Assembly: GCF_000262755.1 (NCBI RefSeq) | Contig: NZ_AFEU01000001.1 | Span: forward strand, 1,018,027-1,082,026 | Origin: Bacillus methanolicus PB1 | Lineage (GTDB): Bacteria; Bacillota; Bacilli; Bacillales; Cytobacillaceae | DNA length: 64,000 nucleotides | Reading direction: 5' to 3' | In this document: positions 1 through 8,993 of the stretch, piece by piece | Position numbering within the stretch: position 1 is the stretch's first letter | How the letters are laid out: each line of letters begins with the position of its first letter | Program-made: the position numbers and the translations under genes | The notes under the pieces: generated by a model | The model's input: the letters and a program-made list of their open reading frames with translations, nothing else | The model's database searches: none | What the model was told of the DNA's origin: nothing

Positions 1-941
1 CTGCAAAAAACTACAATAAAGGAGAACATCCATCTCATTCACTTCGGTATGAAATTGCGGAAGAATATTTACAAGTAGTAAAAGGATTGTGGGATTCATG
101 GGAAGATGATGCATTCGTACGAAACCGTGAAACCGGACAATTTTTTGACCTTAATAAGCTTCATGTTTTGAATCATAAAGGTCGTTTCTTTTCTGTCGAA
201 GGTCCGTTAAATATCGAACGATCACACCAAGGGCAACCCGTCATTTTCCAAGCAGGTTCATCAGAAACTGGAAAAAATCTGGCTGCAAAAGAAGCAGATG
301 CTGTTTTCACAAATGCAGAAACGCTCGAACATGCACAAGAGTTTTATGAAGATGTGAAACAGCGGGCAGAAACGTTTGGACGGAGCAGAGACGAGATTCT
401 CATTTTTCCGGGTATTCATCCGATTGTCGGTGCAACCATTGAAGAAGCGGAAGAAAAATACAGAGCGATTCAAAACCTTGTGTCGATCGAAGAGGCACTC
501 AATTATTTAGGGCGATTCTTTGATCACTTCGATTTCAGTGTGTTCCCACTCGATGAGCCGTTCCCGGATGTGGGTGATGTCGGGAAAAACAGCTTCCAGT
601 CAACAACCGATCGGATTAAGCAAACCGCACGCGAAAAGAACTTGACGCTGCGTGAAGTGGCCTTGCAAGTAACGTCACCAAAAGGTACTTTTTTTGGAAC
701 ATACGAACAAGTAGCCGACCAATTAATTGCTTGGGTGGATGGCCAAGGCGCTGATGGATTCATTTTCGCCCCACCTGTCTTAGGCAGCGGCTTATCTGAT
801 TTTATCCAGCACGTCATCCCGATTCTGGAAAAGCGGGGCTACTATAGTCGGGAGTATCAGAGTGATACATTGCGCGGAAATTTAGGGCTGCCATACAAAG
901 AAAATATATATGCAAAAAAATCAATAGAATCAGTTCACTAA
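1..941 (+). CDS. ytnJ: FMN-dependent monooxygenase of S-alkylcysteine salvage, YtnJ-like (5' partial)
   Basis: C-terminal roughly 310 residues of a luciferase-like (NtaA/SnaA/DszA) flavin monooxygenase. The frame is open from base 3, so the start lies outside the window; the TTG at 87 is internal. Segments such as [25 protein letters not shown] and STTDRIK match what I recall of Bacillus subtilis YtnJ. Family knowledge: YtnJ-type enzymes oxidatively cleave the C-S bond of N-acetylated S-alkyl cysteines using reduced FMN. The glutaredoxin-like ytnI follows after 16 bp, as in B. subtilis, so this is probably the tail of a sulfur-salvage operon. The substrate is not visible from sequence. Confidence 0.9.
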   Translation, partial: AKNYNKGEHPSHSLRYEIAEEYLQVVKGLWDSWEDDAFVRNRETGQFFDLNKLHVLNHKGRFFSVEGPLNIERSHQGQPVIFQAGSSETGKNLAAKEADAVFTNAETLEHAQEFYEDVKQRAETFGRSRDEILIFPGIHPIVGATIEEAEEKYRAIQNLVSIEEALNYLGRFFDHFDFSVFPLDEPFPDVGDVGKNSFQSTTDRIKQTAREKNLTLREVALQVTSPKGTFFGTYEQVADQLIAWVDGQGADGFIFAPPVLGSGLSDFIQHVIPILEKRGYYSREYQSDTLRGNLGLPYKENIYAKKSIESVH

Positions 942-957
942 TAGGGAGGAATTTAAG

Positions 958-1236
958 ATGTCAAAACCATTATCAGTTATCGTATGGTCAAAAGAAGGAT
1001 GTCACTATTGCGACGAAATCAAACAATTTTTAAAAGAAAAACAGGTTGACTATCAAACAGTCGATGTAACGAATCGGGATGAACTACGAGATATTTTAGA
1101 AATTAAATATGGCATTCGCCACGTACCAGTTGTTGAAATTGGCCAAGATAACGTTTATAAAGGTGTAACAAATGTAGGGACACACTTTCTTGAAAAAGAG
1201 TTAAAAAATATTTATAGCGAAAAATTACTGTTTTAA
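958..1236 (+). CDS. ytnI: Glutaredoxin family protein, YtnI-like
   Basis: A 92-residue thioredoxin-fold protein with an N-terminal CHYC redox motif (residues about 16-19) and the cis-proline segment HVPVVEIG. This is the usual size for stand-alone bacterial glutaredoxins. A GGGAGG ribosome binding site lies about 10 bp before the ATG. It directly follows the ytnJ-like gene and is probably co-transcribed. In B. subtilis the equivalent ytnI sits in the ytmI operon with the same monooxygenase. Its exact role is unsettled; thiol-disulfide reduction or handling of a mixed disulfide intermediate is inference. About 270 bp of AT-rich DNA without an evident gene separates it from the ABC transporter genes. 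Confidence 0.85.
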   Translation: MSKPLSVIVWSKEGCHYCDEIKQFLKEKQVDYQTVDVTNRDELRDILEIKYGIRHVPVVEIGQDNVYKGVTNVGTHFLEKELKNIYSEKLLF

Positions 1237-1512
1237 TTCTGATTATTTTTATTTGTAAACAATGTATTGATAAACATTTTTAATCGTTTTCTTATCACTC
1301 AATTCTCATAACATGATCTGATAATGAGTAAGATCAGAAAAAATTACAAAATTTAATTTAAAAGAAACTACCTCTCTATTTTCTAATTATCTACTTAGAA
1401 ATATCTGTATACATGAAGAAATAGTTCTTTAAACTTTTTATAAAATTTTAGTTTGAGAATACCAAAATATCATTATGTAACATTAAAAATCAGAGAATAG
1501 AAGGTGTTAATT

Positions 1513-2448
1513 ATGCTAAAGCTACTAATAAACAGAGGAATTACCGCACTATTCGTTTTGTTTGGTTCGTTGTTTTTAGTTTTTTCTATAAATTATTTTC
1601 TACCGAGCGATGCAGTAGATCAATTATTGGATGGAACAGGGGCCAATCAAGAAATTGCCGATAGTCTACGAAAAGAGCTTGGACTGGATTTACCATTTCA
1701 TCAACAATTTTTATATTATTTATCAAGCTTACTTCATGGAGATTTTGGGCAATCTATTATAAATGACGAGCCTGTCCTAGATAAAATTTTCGCTCAGTTT
1801 CCTGCAACTATCCTTCTGACGATTTCCAGTGCTGCTATCGCCATTTTTATTGGAGTCACTTTAGGAGTCTTATCGGCGATTCATCATAATAGCCTGATTG
1901 ATTATGTTGCAAGAATAGTTGGTTTATTTGGGATATCGATGCCAACATTTTGGTCAGGTATCTTGCTAATTTTGTCTTTTTTCATTCACTTGGGGTGGTT
2001 TCCAGCCATGGGATCAGATGGTTTTAGTACGTTAGTTCTACCTAGTATAACATTAGGATTCGTAGGAGCGGGGTTTATAGTTCGAATTGTTCGTAATAGT
2101 ATGCTTGAAGTGATCAATGAACCATTTATATTAACATTACGTTCCAAAGGAATTCCAGAACGGCTTGTTTTGTATCAACACGCCTTGCGTAACGCACTTA
2201 TTCCTGCACTTACAATGATTGGAATAATTATCGGAGATCTTCTAGGAGGAGCAGTTGTTACTGAAACTGTGTTTGCTAGACAAGGAATTGGAAGGATTGT
2301 TGCAGATGCAATAATGTCAAAAGATTTACCAGTTGTTCAAGGTGTTGTCTTCTTTACGGCGATTATATATGTTTCATTGAATTTAATAGTTGATATCTCT
2401 TATTCATTGATTGATCCCAGAATTAGACGTAGTCAGTTAGGAGGATAA
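1513..2448 (+). CDS. Oligopeptide-type ABC transporter permease (DppB/OppB-like)
   Basis: About 311 residues with six predicted membrane helices and the BPD_transp_1 signature region (SKGIPERLVLYQHALRNAL), the EAA loop that contacts the ATPases. The N-terminal domain ending near LHGDFGQSI is typical of DppB/OppB permeases. GTG 1504 is possible, but the AAGGTG at 1501-1506 looks like the Shine-Dalgarno for ATG 1513, which I prefer. It is the first of five genes (permease, permease, ATPase, ATPase, binding protein) with gaps of 4-50 bp, clearly one operon. The setting among cysteine-derivative enzymes suggests import of modified cysteines or cysteinyl peptides; this is inference. Confidence 0.9.
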   Translation: MLKLLINRGITALFVLFGSLFLVFSINYFLPSDAVDQLLDGTGANQEIADSLRKELGLDLPFHQQFLYYLSSLLHGDFGQSIINDEPVLDKIFAQFPATILLTISSAAIAIFIGVTLGVLSAIHHNSLIDYVARIVGLFGISMPTFWSGILLILSFFIHLGWFPAMGSDGFSTLVLPSITLGFVGAGFIVRIVRNSMLEVINEPFILTLRSKGIPERLVLYQHALRNALIPALTMIGIIIGDLLGGAVVTETVFARQGIGRIVADAIMSKDLPVVQGVVFFTAIIYVSLNLIVDISYSLIDPRIRRSQLGG

Positions 2449-2452
2449 GCTA

Positions 2453-3346
2453 TTGAGAGAAATATTTTCAGTACCCATGAAACCAAAAGTTGTTTCCGTT
2501 TCTCACAGAAAATATTTCAGAATTAAATTTTTGCGCTTAGAAAATTTGTTTATTTTCTTATCTGTATCAATCATAATTTTTCTAACTATCTGCGCCATAG
2601 TACCGCAGTGGATAGCACCTTATCCCCCAACTAAAATGTTTTCTGATCAAATTCTGCAGCCTCCTTCAGCAGATCATTTGTTTGGCACAGATTATTTTGG
2701 AAGAGATGTTTTTAGTGTTGTTGTATATGGAAGTCGTTATTCATTATTAATTGGCTTTTCTGCGGTCCTAGTAGGTGGATTTATTGGCAGTTTAATTGGC
2801 ATTATTTCCGGTTATGTTGGTGGAATTGTTGATACCATTTTTATGCGATTTATCGAAATATTACAAACTATTCCTGGTATTTTATTGGCTTTAGCTCTTG
2901 CAGCTGCGCTCGGAGCCAATTTTTTTAACCTCATACTGGCGATAGCGTTTGCTTCGTTACCGGGCTATGCAAGAGTAATGAGAGGTCAGATTCTTAGTGT
3001 AAAGAATAGAACGTTTGTATTGGCCTCAAAATCCATTGGTACTTCTAATATAATCATTTTTTTTAAACATGTTTTACCAAATTCTTATCCACCTTTGTTA
3101 GTGATGGCTTCCAATGGTTTGGGAACAGCTATTTTAATTGGAGCGGGTTTAAGTTTTCTTGGATTAGGCGTTGTGAATGAGATTCCGGATTGGGGGGTTT
3201 TATTATCTCAAGGAAGAAGTTATTTAGCAGTTGCTTGGTGGATTGCTACATTTCCCGGTTTAGCGATTACTACGTTTGTACTTTCTGTGAATATAATCGG
3301 CGATCATTTCCGTGATTATTTCGACCCCAAAAAAAGAATAGCCTGA
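2453..3346 (+). CDS. Oligopeptide-type ABC transporter permease (DppC/OppC-like)
   Basis: A 297-residue inner-membrane permease of the DppC/OppC family. The N-terminus has a cytoplasmic stretch, then a helix at about 30-55, then the family motif PPSADHLFGTDYFGRDV. Five further helices and the EAA loop (residues about 195-215) follow. The start is a TTG at 2453, placed by a TAGGAGGA ribosome binding site that overlaps the end of the preceding gene; the intergenic gap is 4 bp, implying translational coupling. It forms the heterodimeric channel with the upstream permease. Confidence 0.9.
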   Translation: MREIFSVPMKPKVVSVSHRKYFRIKFLRLENLFIFLSVSIIIFLTICAIVPQWIAPYPPTKMFSDQILQPPSADHLFGTDYFGRDVFSVVVYGSRYSLLIGFSAVLVGGFIGSLIGIISGYVGGIVDTIFMRFIEILQTIPGILLALALAAALGANFFNLILAIAFASLPGYARVMRGQILSVKNRTFVLASKSIGTSNIIIFFKHVLPNSYPPLLVMASNGLGTAILIGAGLSFLGLGVVNEIPDWGVLLSQGRSYLAVAWWIATFPGLAITTFVLSVNIIGDHFRDYFDPKKRIA

Positions 3347-3359
3347 AGGAGGGATAAAT

Positions 3360-4424
3360 TTGAACTCGTTATTAAATATCGAGGATTTAACAGTTGATTT
3401 TAAAACAACAAAGGGTGTATTAGCAGCCGTATCGGACATCACCTTTAATATAAAGGCAGGTGAAACGGTTTGCTTAGTTGGGGAATCAGGAAGCGGTAAG
3501 TCGGTTACTTCTAAATCCATTATGAGATTAATCGATTATGAGAATGGTATTATCTCGAAAGGAAAAATTCAATTTAATTATAAAGACTTAGTTACTATGT
3601 CTAAAAAAAAGCTATCTCAAGTACGGGGGAAAAAAATTGCTATGGTTTTCCAAGAACCGCTTGTTGCTTTTGATCCTGTCTTTACCATAGGAGCTCAGCT
3701 TTCAGAAACAATCGTTCATCACACAAAGGTCTCAAAAAAGCAAGCATGGGAGAAGGGAATTTCTTTACTAAAAAAGGTGAGGATTTCTGAACCGGAAATG
3801 CGAATGAAGCAGTATCCAAATGAACTATCAGGTGGAATGTTGCAGAGGGCAATGATTGCTATGGCCCTTGCGTGTGAACCGGAGTTACTAATTGCAGATG
3901 AACCAACTACAGCCTTAGATGTAACAATTCAAGCACAAATCATTGACTTGCTTAATGAGTTAAAAACAGAGTTTAATATGGCACTTCTTCTTGTTACACA
4001 TGACTTAGGTGTTGCTGCACAACTAGCCGATCGAATTGTTGTGATGTATGCAGGGAAAATAGTTGAAGATGCAACTGTTCAACAAATATTTCAAAAACCG
4101 CATCACCCTTATACGCGCGGACTTTTACAATCGATTCTTAAAGTAAATTCTGCTAGTAAAACTAAGCTTTATTCTATTGAAGGTTCTATCCCCAGCCTTT
4201 CGGATATGCCAAAAGGATGCCGGTTTCATCCAAGATGCCCTTTTGCTACAGAAAAATGTCAAGTGGATAGTCCTCCACTATTATTTGTAAATAGTCGCTA
4301 CAGTGCTTGCTGGTATGCAAATCAGTTAGTGGAGGACAAAGATTGGTTTAAGCAAGAAAAGGTTGATAATTCTCGTGTAATTATTAATGAACCTAACTTT
4401 GATGAAAAAAGAGAGAAGTCATAG
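3360..4424 (+). CDS. Oligopeptide-type ABC transporter ATP-binding protein (DppD/OppD-like)
   Basis: A 354-residue ABC ATPase with Walker A GESGSGKS (about residue 41), signature ELSGGMLQR, Walker B LLIADEPTTALDV and the H-loop THDLG. The C-terminal oligopeptide-transporter extension with cysteines (CRFHPRCPFATEKC) is typical of OppD/DppD and often linked with an Fe-S cluster. The start is TTG 3360, directly behind a GGAGGGA site. It pairs with the next ATPase to drive the importer. Intact as read. Confidence 0.9.
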   Translation: MNSLLNIEDLTVDFKTTKGVLAAVSDITFNIKAGETVCLVGESGSGKSVTSKSIMRLIDYENGIISKGKIQFNYKDLVTMSKKKLSQVRGKKIAMVFQEPLVAFDPVFTIGAQLSETIVHHTKVSKKQAWEKGISLLKKVRISEPEMRMKQYPNELSGGMLQRAMIAMALACEPELLIADEPTTALDVTIQAQIIDLLNELKTEFNMALLLVTHDLGVAAQLADRIVVMYAGKIVEDATVQQIFQKPHHPYTRGLLQSILKVNSASKTKLYSIEGSIPSLSDMPKGCRFHPRCPFATEKCQVDSPPLLFVNSRYSACWYANQLVEDKDWFKQEKVDNSRVIINEPNFDEKREKS

Positions 4425-5393
4425 AGAAAAAAGTTTTATTAGAAATTAGAGAATTGTGTAAATATTACTCTTTGAAGCATTCAGATAAGCAAATTAAGGC
4501 AGTAGATAACGTGTCATTTTCTATTAAAGAAGGAGAGACATTTGGATTAGTAGGTGAATCAGGCAGTGGTAAATCAACATTAGGTCGAACGATTCTTCAA
4601 CTAGAGAAAATTACATCAGGTGATGTACTATTTAAAGGACAATCATTGCCAAAGATGAAGAATTCAGAAATGAGAAAAATAAGGAAAAATATGCAAATGA
4701 TTTTTCAAGATCCTTATGGCTCTATTGATCCTCGCTGGACTGTAGGAGCAATTATTGCTGAACCGATAAAAGTACATCAAAAAAGCCTGACGGCAAAGCA
4801 GATTGAAACTGAAGTGAAAGAGATTTTGAAGAAAGTAGGATTGAATCCTGAGTGGTATTATCGTTATCCACATGAATTTTCGGGTGGACAGCGGCAAAAG
4901 AATTGGTATTGCGAGAGCAATCGCTGTAAATCCATCTTTTATTCTTGCGGATGAAGCTGTTTCTGCTTTAGATGTTTCTGTACAAGCGCAAATTATCAAT
5001 CTGCTAGAAGAGTTACAGCAAATGTTGGGACTCACTTATCTATTTATAGGACATGACTTAAATATTGTGCGCCATATTTCTGACCGGATAGGTGTTATGT
5101 ATTTAGGGAAAATGGTTGAAATTGCTCCAAGTGAAGAGTTATTTAGCCATCCTGCACATCCCTATACAGAAGCACTAATAAGGTCTATTCCACATCCTGA
5201 TCCATCTTATAAGAAAACCGTTGTTTCAATTCAAGGAGAAATACCATCTCCAGCTAATCCGCCTTCAGGATGCGTATTTCGTACGCGCTGTCCGTTAGCG
5301 ACAGAGCGTTGCAGTGTTGAAGTACCTGAATTAAAGGAATTTAAACCAGGGCGTTTCGTTGCATGCCATTACTCTTCATTAGTTTTTCAATAA
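4421..5393 (+). pseudogene. Oligopeptide-type ABC transporter ATP-binding protein (DppF/OppF-like), frameshifted
   Basis: The gene is in two frames. The first part carries Walker A GESGSGKS and runs to about 4895. The second begins at the same point and carries Walker [12 protein letters not shown], the H-loop GHDLN and the C-terminal [14 protein letters not shown] extension. The break lies inside the signature: FSGGQRQ is followed by CAAAAGAATTGG, where removing one A restores FSGGQRQRIGIARA. So one base is extra at about 4893-4899. No ATG sits at the expected start; the homologous N-terminus begins near an ATA at 4421, and the first listed start codon in frame is TTG 4454. Without this ATPase the importer should be inactive unless slippage in the A run, or a read error, rescues it. 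Confidence 0.8.
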
Positions 5394-5437
5394 CTAGAAT
5401 AAATAATTCGAATTGATTTTTTGAAAGGGTGATTTTT

Positions 5438-7093
5438 ATGTTAATCAGAAATAAATTATACAAGCAAATATCTATATTTTCAATATGTATCCTGCTTCTT
5501 CTAGCTGGCTGCTCTTTTTCCGGTAATTCTAAATCAACGAGTGTGAGTTCAGAAACAAATACAACTGTCAAACCAATTGCTGGTGGAGAACTTACATATG
5601 CTTTAGCCACTGCTCCAGATACATTAGATCCTCATGTAAGTGGTTTCGCTGTTGCGACCAGAGTTATTAAAAGTATATTTGAATCTTTAGTGTACCTATC
5701 TAAAGATAATACTGTTGAGCCATGGCTTGCTACAGAATGGGAGATATCAGAAGATCAAAAGTCTTATACATTTAAATTGAGAAAAGATGTTACTTTTCAT
5801 GACGGTTCTAAATTTAATGCCAAAGTTGTGAAATATAATTTTGACAGAATATTCAATCCGAAAACAAAAGCTGCTACAGCGGCTACTTATATGGAAAAAA
5901 TTAAATCTATCGAAATATTGGATGATTATACAGTGAAAATTAACTTATCTGAACCATCCGCGACATTTTTAAATCTCCTTGCTCATTCAAATTTATCAAT
6001 GATTTCACAAGAGGCTGCAGAAAAATATGGGGATCAATTTGGAACCCATCCGGTAGGGTCAGGTCCTTTTAAATTTGTTGAGTTGAAAGAAAATGACAGT
6101 ATCATACTCGAAAAAAATAAAAATTACCATGGAGGATATCCATTTGCTGAACATGACGGTCCAGCATATTTAGATAAACTTATTTTTAAAATCATTCCCG
6201 AAGAAGCAACTCGAATCGGAAGTCTCCAAAGCGGACAAGTGGACGCGGTTGAAGCGGTACCACCACAAAATGTTGTTTCGATTAAAGGAAATAAAAATTT
6301 TAATCTACTAAAGCCTGAGACCGGCGGTCTACCATATACATTATTTATCAATCAGACGAATGCACCTTGGAATGATGTAAAAGCTAGACAAGCTCTACGT
6401 TCAGCCATAGATGTAGAGACTATTCTTAAGACATTATATTTAGGAACGTATAACAGAGCGTGGTCTGCACTAGCACCTAGTACCTTCGGATATAATAATA
6501 GTTTTGAAAATAAAGATTTCTATGATGTAAAAAAAGCTAATCAATTATTTGATGAACTGGGTTGGAAAAGAAATTCAGATGATGGCTTCCGTACAAAAGA
6601 TGGAAAAACTCTTACGCTACGTATTGTAAACGATGCGATCAATCGTGAGAAAAGACAAGATATTTCACTAATGGTTCAACAACAATTGAAAGAAGTTGGC
6701 GTCAAGGTAGAAATTATTACAACTAGTGATGCGAACAGTATTTTGAAAGATCCAAATGCATATGATCTTCGAGGTAATAGCCGAATCGCTATTGATCCTG
6801 ATGATCTTCGTCTTTTTTACCATTCACAAAAAACATGGGATAAAGGAGGATTTAGTATTCCTTGGTTAAAAGATAAAGAGATTGATGCTTTGTTAGAAAA
6901 AGCTGCAATAGAAAACGATAAAGAGAAAAGAGCTGAGTTGTATAAACAAGTACAACAAAAAATAATTGACCAAGCTGTGATTATTCCTATCTATGTTTTT
7001 CCATATACAGTGGCCACTACTTCAAAATTACAAGGGCTAAAATTTGATAGTGTCGGCTATCCTCTGTTTTATGACGTTAGCTTTAAAAAGTAA
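5438..7093 (+). CDS. Oligopeptide-type ABC transporter substrate-binding lipoprotein (SBP family 5)
   Basis: An extracytoplasmic solute-binding protein of about 551 residues. It has a lipoprotein signal peptide with lipobox LLAGC (Cys about 25), a Ser/Thr-rich linker and the SBP_bac_5 domain. Family motifs seen are PDTLDPH near the mature N-terminus, then WEISEDQKSYTFKLRKDVTFHDG. ATG 5438 is chosen over GTG 5429 because GAAAGGGTG, the likely ribosome binding site, overlaps the GTG. It is last in the transporter cluster. The ligand is unknown; the monooxygenase next door suggests a sulfur-containing peptide or S-substituted cysteine derivative. Confidence 0.92.
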   Translation: MLIRNKLYKQISIFSICILLLLAGCSFSGNSKSTSVSSETNTTVKPIAGGELTYALATAPDTLDPHVSGFAVATRVIKSIFESLVYLSKDNTVEPWLATEWEISEDQKSYTFKLRKDVTFHDGSKFNAKVVKYNFDRIFNPKTKAATAATYMEKIKSIEILDDYTVKINLSEPSATFLNLLAHSNLSMISQEAAEKYGDQFGTHPVGSGPFKFVELKENDSIILEKNKNYHGGYPFAEHDGPAYLDKLIFKIIPEEATRIGSLQSGQVDAVEAVPPQNVVSIKGNKNFNLLKPETGGLPYTLFINQTNAPWNDVKARQALRSAIDVETILKTLYLGTYNRAWSALAPSTFGYNNSFENKDFYDVKKANQLFDELGWKRNSDDGFRTKDGKTLTLRIVNDAINREKRQDISLMVQQQLKEVGVKVEIITTSDANSILKDPNAYDLRGNSRIAIDPDDLRLFYHSQKTWDKGGFSIPWLKDKEIDALLEKAAIENDKEKRAELYKQVQQKIIDQAVIIPIYVFPYTVATTSKLQGLKFDSVGYPLFYDVSFKK

Positions 7094-7162
7094 TGTCTTA
7101 AATAATTTTAGCAAGATAATAGTTTGAAAAACAATATTGATTAAACACGGAGGTTTTTGAGA

Positions 7163-8218
7163 ATGAAGTTTGTTTTATATAACCTTATGAGCAATCTCCC
7201 GAACCCTGTAACCGGGGAAACATTTACTGAGCAAGAAAAGATCCAAAACGTCATAAATCAGGCAATTCTTGCTGAAAAACTTGGTTTTGATGGCTACGGT
7301 GTAGGCGAGCGGCACGGCTCGCCATTCCTATCCTCCTCACCGGCAGTGATTCTAACAGCAATCGCATCCAAAACTTCAAAAATTCGCTTGTTAACCACGG
7401 TAACAGTTCTTAGCATACTTGATCCTGTACGCGTGGCTGAAGACTTTGCAACACTCGATCATCTCTCAGGAGGACGTCTAGAAATAATAATTGGTAAAGG
7501 CAACGACCCTCGTCACTACCCACTTTTTGGCATTACTGAAGAGGAACAATGGGAATCCCTAGCTGAACGTTACGAACTTCTCAAGCGTTTATGGAATGAG
7601 GAAAACGTTACTTGGAATGGTCGCTATCGACCACCATTAAACAATGTAACAACTCATCCAAGACCGTTTCAACAACAGATTCCGGTATGGCATGGAAGCG
7701 CGTCAAGTAAGATTTCTACTGAACTTGCTGCAAAATATGGAGAGCCAATTTTCTCATCGAACACATTTCATCAGCAAGCCAAATATAAAGAATTGATTGA
7801 TCACTATCGGGAGCGATTGGCATATTATGGTCATGACCCTGATAATGCAGTCGTCGGCTCTGGAGCTAGAGGTTTGTATTTAGCGAATACGACTGAGGAA
7901 GCAATCAAACGCTATCGTCCATACTATGATGCTTATAATCATACAGAAGCAGCGAAGCATAATCAATCGCCTTTTAAAGACCTTGAAGACGATGTTAAGA
8001 ACGGCCCAGCACTAGTAGGCAGCGCTGACCAAGTAATTAAAAAGATTCTATATTACTATGAAGCTTATGGACATCAAGTGCAAGGTATTACTGTAGATGG
8101 GTTAAGCGAGTATGAGCAGCGTGAGCAGCTAGAGCGATTCGCCACTGAGGTTGCACCGGTGCTGCGGCGCGAGATTCCTAGCACCGTTTGGGAAAACACA
8201 CAATCAACGTTAACATAG
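7163..8218 (+). CDS. LLM class flavin-dependent oxidoreductase
   Basis: About 351 residues of the bacterial-luciferase-like monooxygenase fold. Segments FDGYGVGERH, RVAEDFATLDHLSGGRLE and PVWHGSASS mark the TIM-barrel flavin enzyme family. ATG 7163 follows GGAGG at a 9-bp spacing, whereas TTG 7157 would be only 3 bp away. It lies between the peptide-type ABC importer and the acetyltransferase/deacetylase pair. It is therefore a second candidate C-S bond-cleaving oxygenase beside the ytnJ-like one. It is not an obvious YtmO orthologue, so I give no symbol. A flavin reductase partner is not in the window. Confidence 0.85.
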   Translation: MKFVLYNLMSNLPNPVTGETFTEQEKIQNVINQAILAEKLGFDGYGVGERHGSPFLSSSPAVILTAIASKTSKIRLLTTVTVLSILDPVRVAEDFATLDHLSGGRLEIIIGKGNDPRHYPLFGITEEEQWESLAERYELLKRLWNEENVTWNGRYRPPLNNVTTHPRPFQQQIPVWHGSASSKISTELAAKYGEPIFSSNTFHQQAKYKELIDHYRERLAYYGHDPDNAVVGSGARGLYLANTTEEAIKRYRPYYDAYNHTEAAKHNQSPFKDLEDDVKNGPALVGSADQVIKKILYYYEAYGHQVQGITVDGLSEYEQREQLERFATEVAPVLRREIPSTVWENTQSTLT

Positions 8219-8308
8219 ATGTTCACTCACCAAAAGATAAATAATTAAATTATGGAGCAAAGGAAAAATAGAATTCCCTTCTCACTTTTATAGATTTAAC
8301 TTACTTAT

Positions 8309-8431
8309 TTAATAGAAAAAGGCTCTCCAATTGAAATTTTTACAAAACCAAAAGAAGAAAGAACACAAAAGTATTTAAAGCGCATTTCAGGAGAACTGCC
8401 TGTCAGCTTGCTTCAAAAAACAGCGTTTTAA
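8309..8431 (+). pseudogene. C-terminal scar of an amino-acid ABC transporter ATPase (TcyN-like)
   Basis: In one frame the sequence reads IEKGSPIEIFTKPKEERTQK and ends at TAA 8429-8431. This is the typical C-terminal tail of glutamine/cystine-type ABC ATPases (family pattern EEGxPxEIFxxPKxERT). No start, Walker motif or signature remains upstream, and an in-frame TAA occurs at 8297. It lies just upstream of the acetyltransferase gene. In B. subtilis the corresponding ytm operon carries a cystine-type ABC transporter (tcyJKLMN). I infer that such a transporter was lost here. Confidence 0.6.
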
Positions 8432-8453
8432 TAAGGGAGGGAAGGATTGCGAC

Positions 8454-8993
8454 ATGACGAATCATATACAGATACTTGACATGCTGGAAGAGGATAAAGA
8501 TTTGGTCCGTCAGCTTTTAATTGAAAGTTATCGACAGTATGAGCCGGATTTTCAAAATCAAGAAGTTTGGTCTGAATATTTAGGAAATATTGCCGAATCT
8601 GTTGATAATCCTGATGTAGATCGTATTTTAGTAGCCAAGAATGGCCAGGATATTCTAGGGTCGCTTCAGCTGTTTGATTCATCAGAAAAGGCATATGATC
8701 GTCCTGAACTAAACATTTTTTCTCCGATTGTTCGACTGCTGGCTGTTCATCCTAAAGCAAGAGGGCGCGGAATTGCGAAAAAATTGTTGAAAGAAAGTAT
8801 CCGGTACGCTCAATCAAAAGGTGCAGCAAACTTATACTTGCATTCGAGTGATAAAATGCAAAAAGCAATACAGCTGTATGAATGGCTCGGATTTAAGAGA
8901 GATATATCTAAGGATTTTCATAATCATGATATATTAGTGAAATGCTTCCGTTTTGATATAAAAACGAAGGTGACCATTTATGAGCCAATCTAA
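8454..8993 (+). CDS. GNAT family N-acetyltransferase (cysteine-derivative salvage, SnaA/SnaB-like)
   Basis: 179 residues with the GNAT acetyl-CoA binding motif A, VRLLAVHPKARGRGIAKKLL (about residues 93-112), then the motif B segment YEWLGFKR. The start ATG 8454 follows a GGGAGGGAAGG site. Its 3' end overlaps the deacetylase gene by 14 bp, so the two are translationally coupled. In Bacillus sulfur-salvage operons an acetyltransferase blocks the amino group of an S-modified cysteine, a flavin monooxygenase breaks the C-S bond, and an amidohydrolase frees cysteine. The pairing here fits that scheme; substrate specificity is inferred. Confidence 0.85.
   Translation: MTNHIQILDMLEEDKDLVRQLLIESYRQYEPDFQNQEVWSEYLGNIAESVDNPDVDRILVAKNGQDILGSLQLFDSSEKAYDRPELNIFSPIVRLLAVHPKARGRGIAKKLLKESIRYAQSKGAANLYLHSSDKMQKAIQLYEWLGFKRDISKDFHNHDILVKCFRFDIKTKVTIYEPI

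Noticed and set aside
4885..4905. Programmed frameshift in the oppF-like gene
   Set aside because: AAAA is a weak slip site, no stimulatory hairpin is evident, and transporters of this family do not use frameshifting; an indel is simpler.
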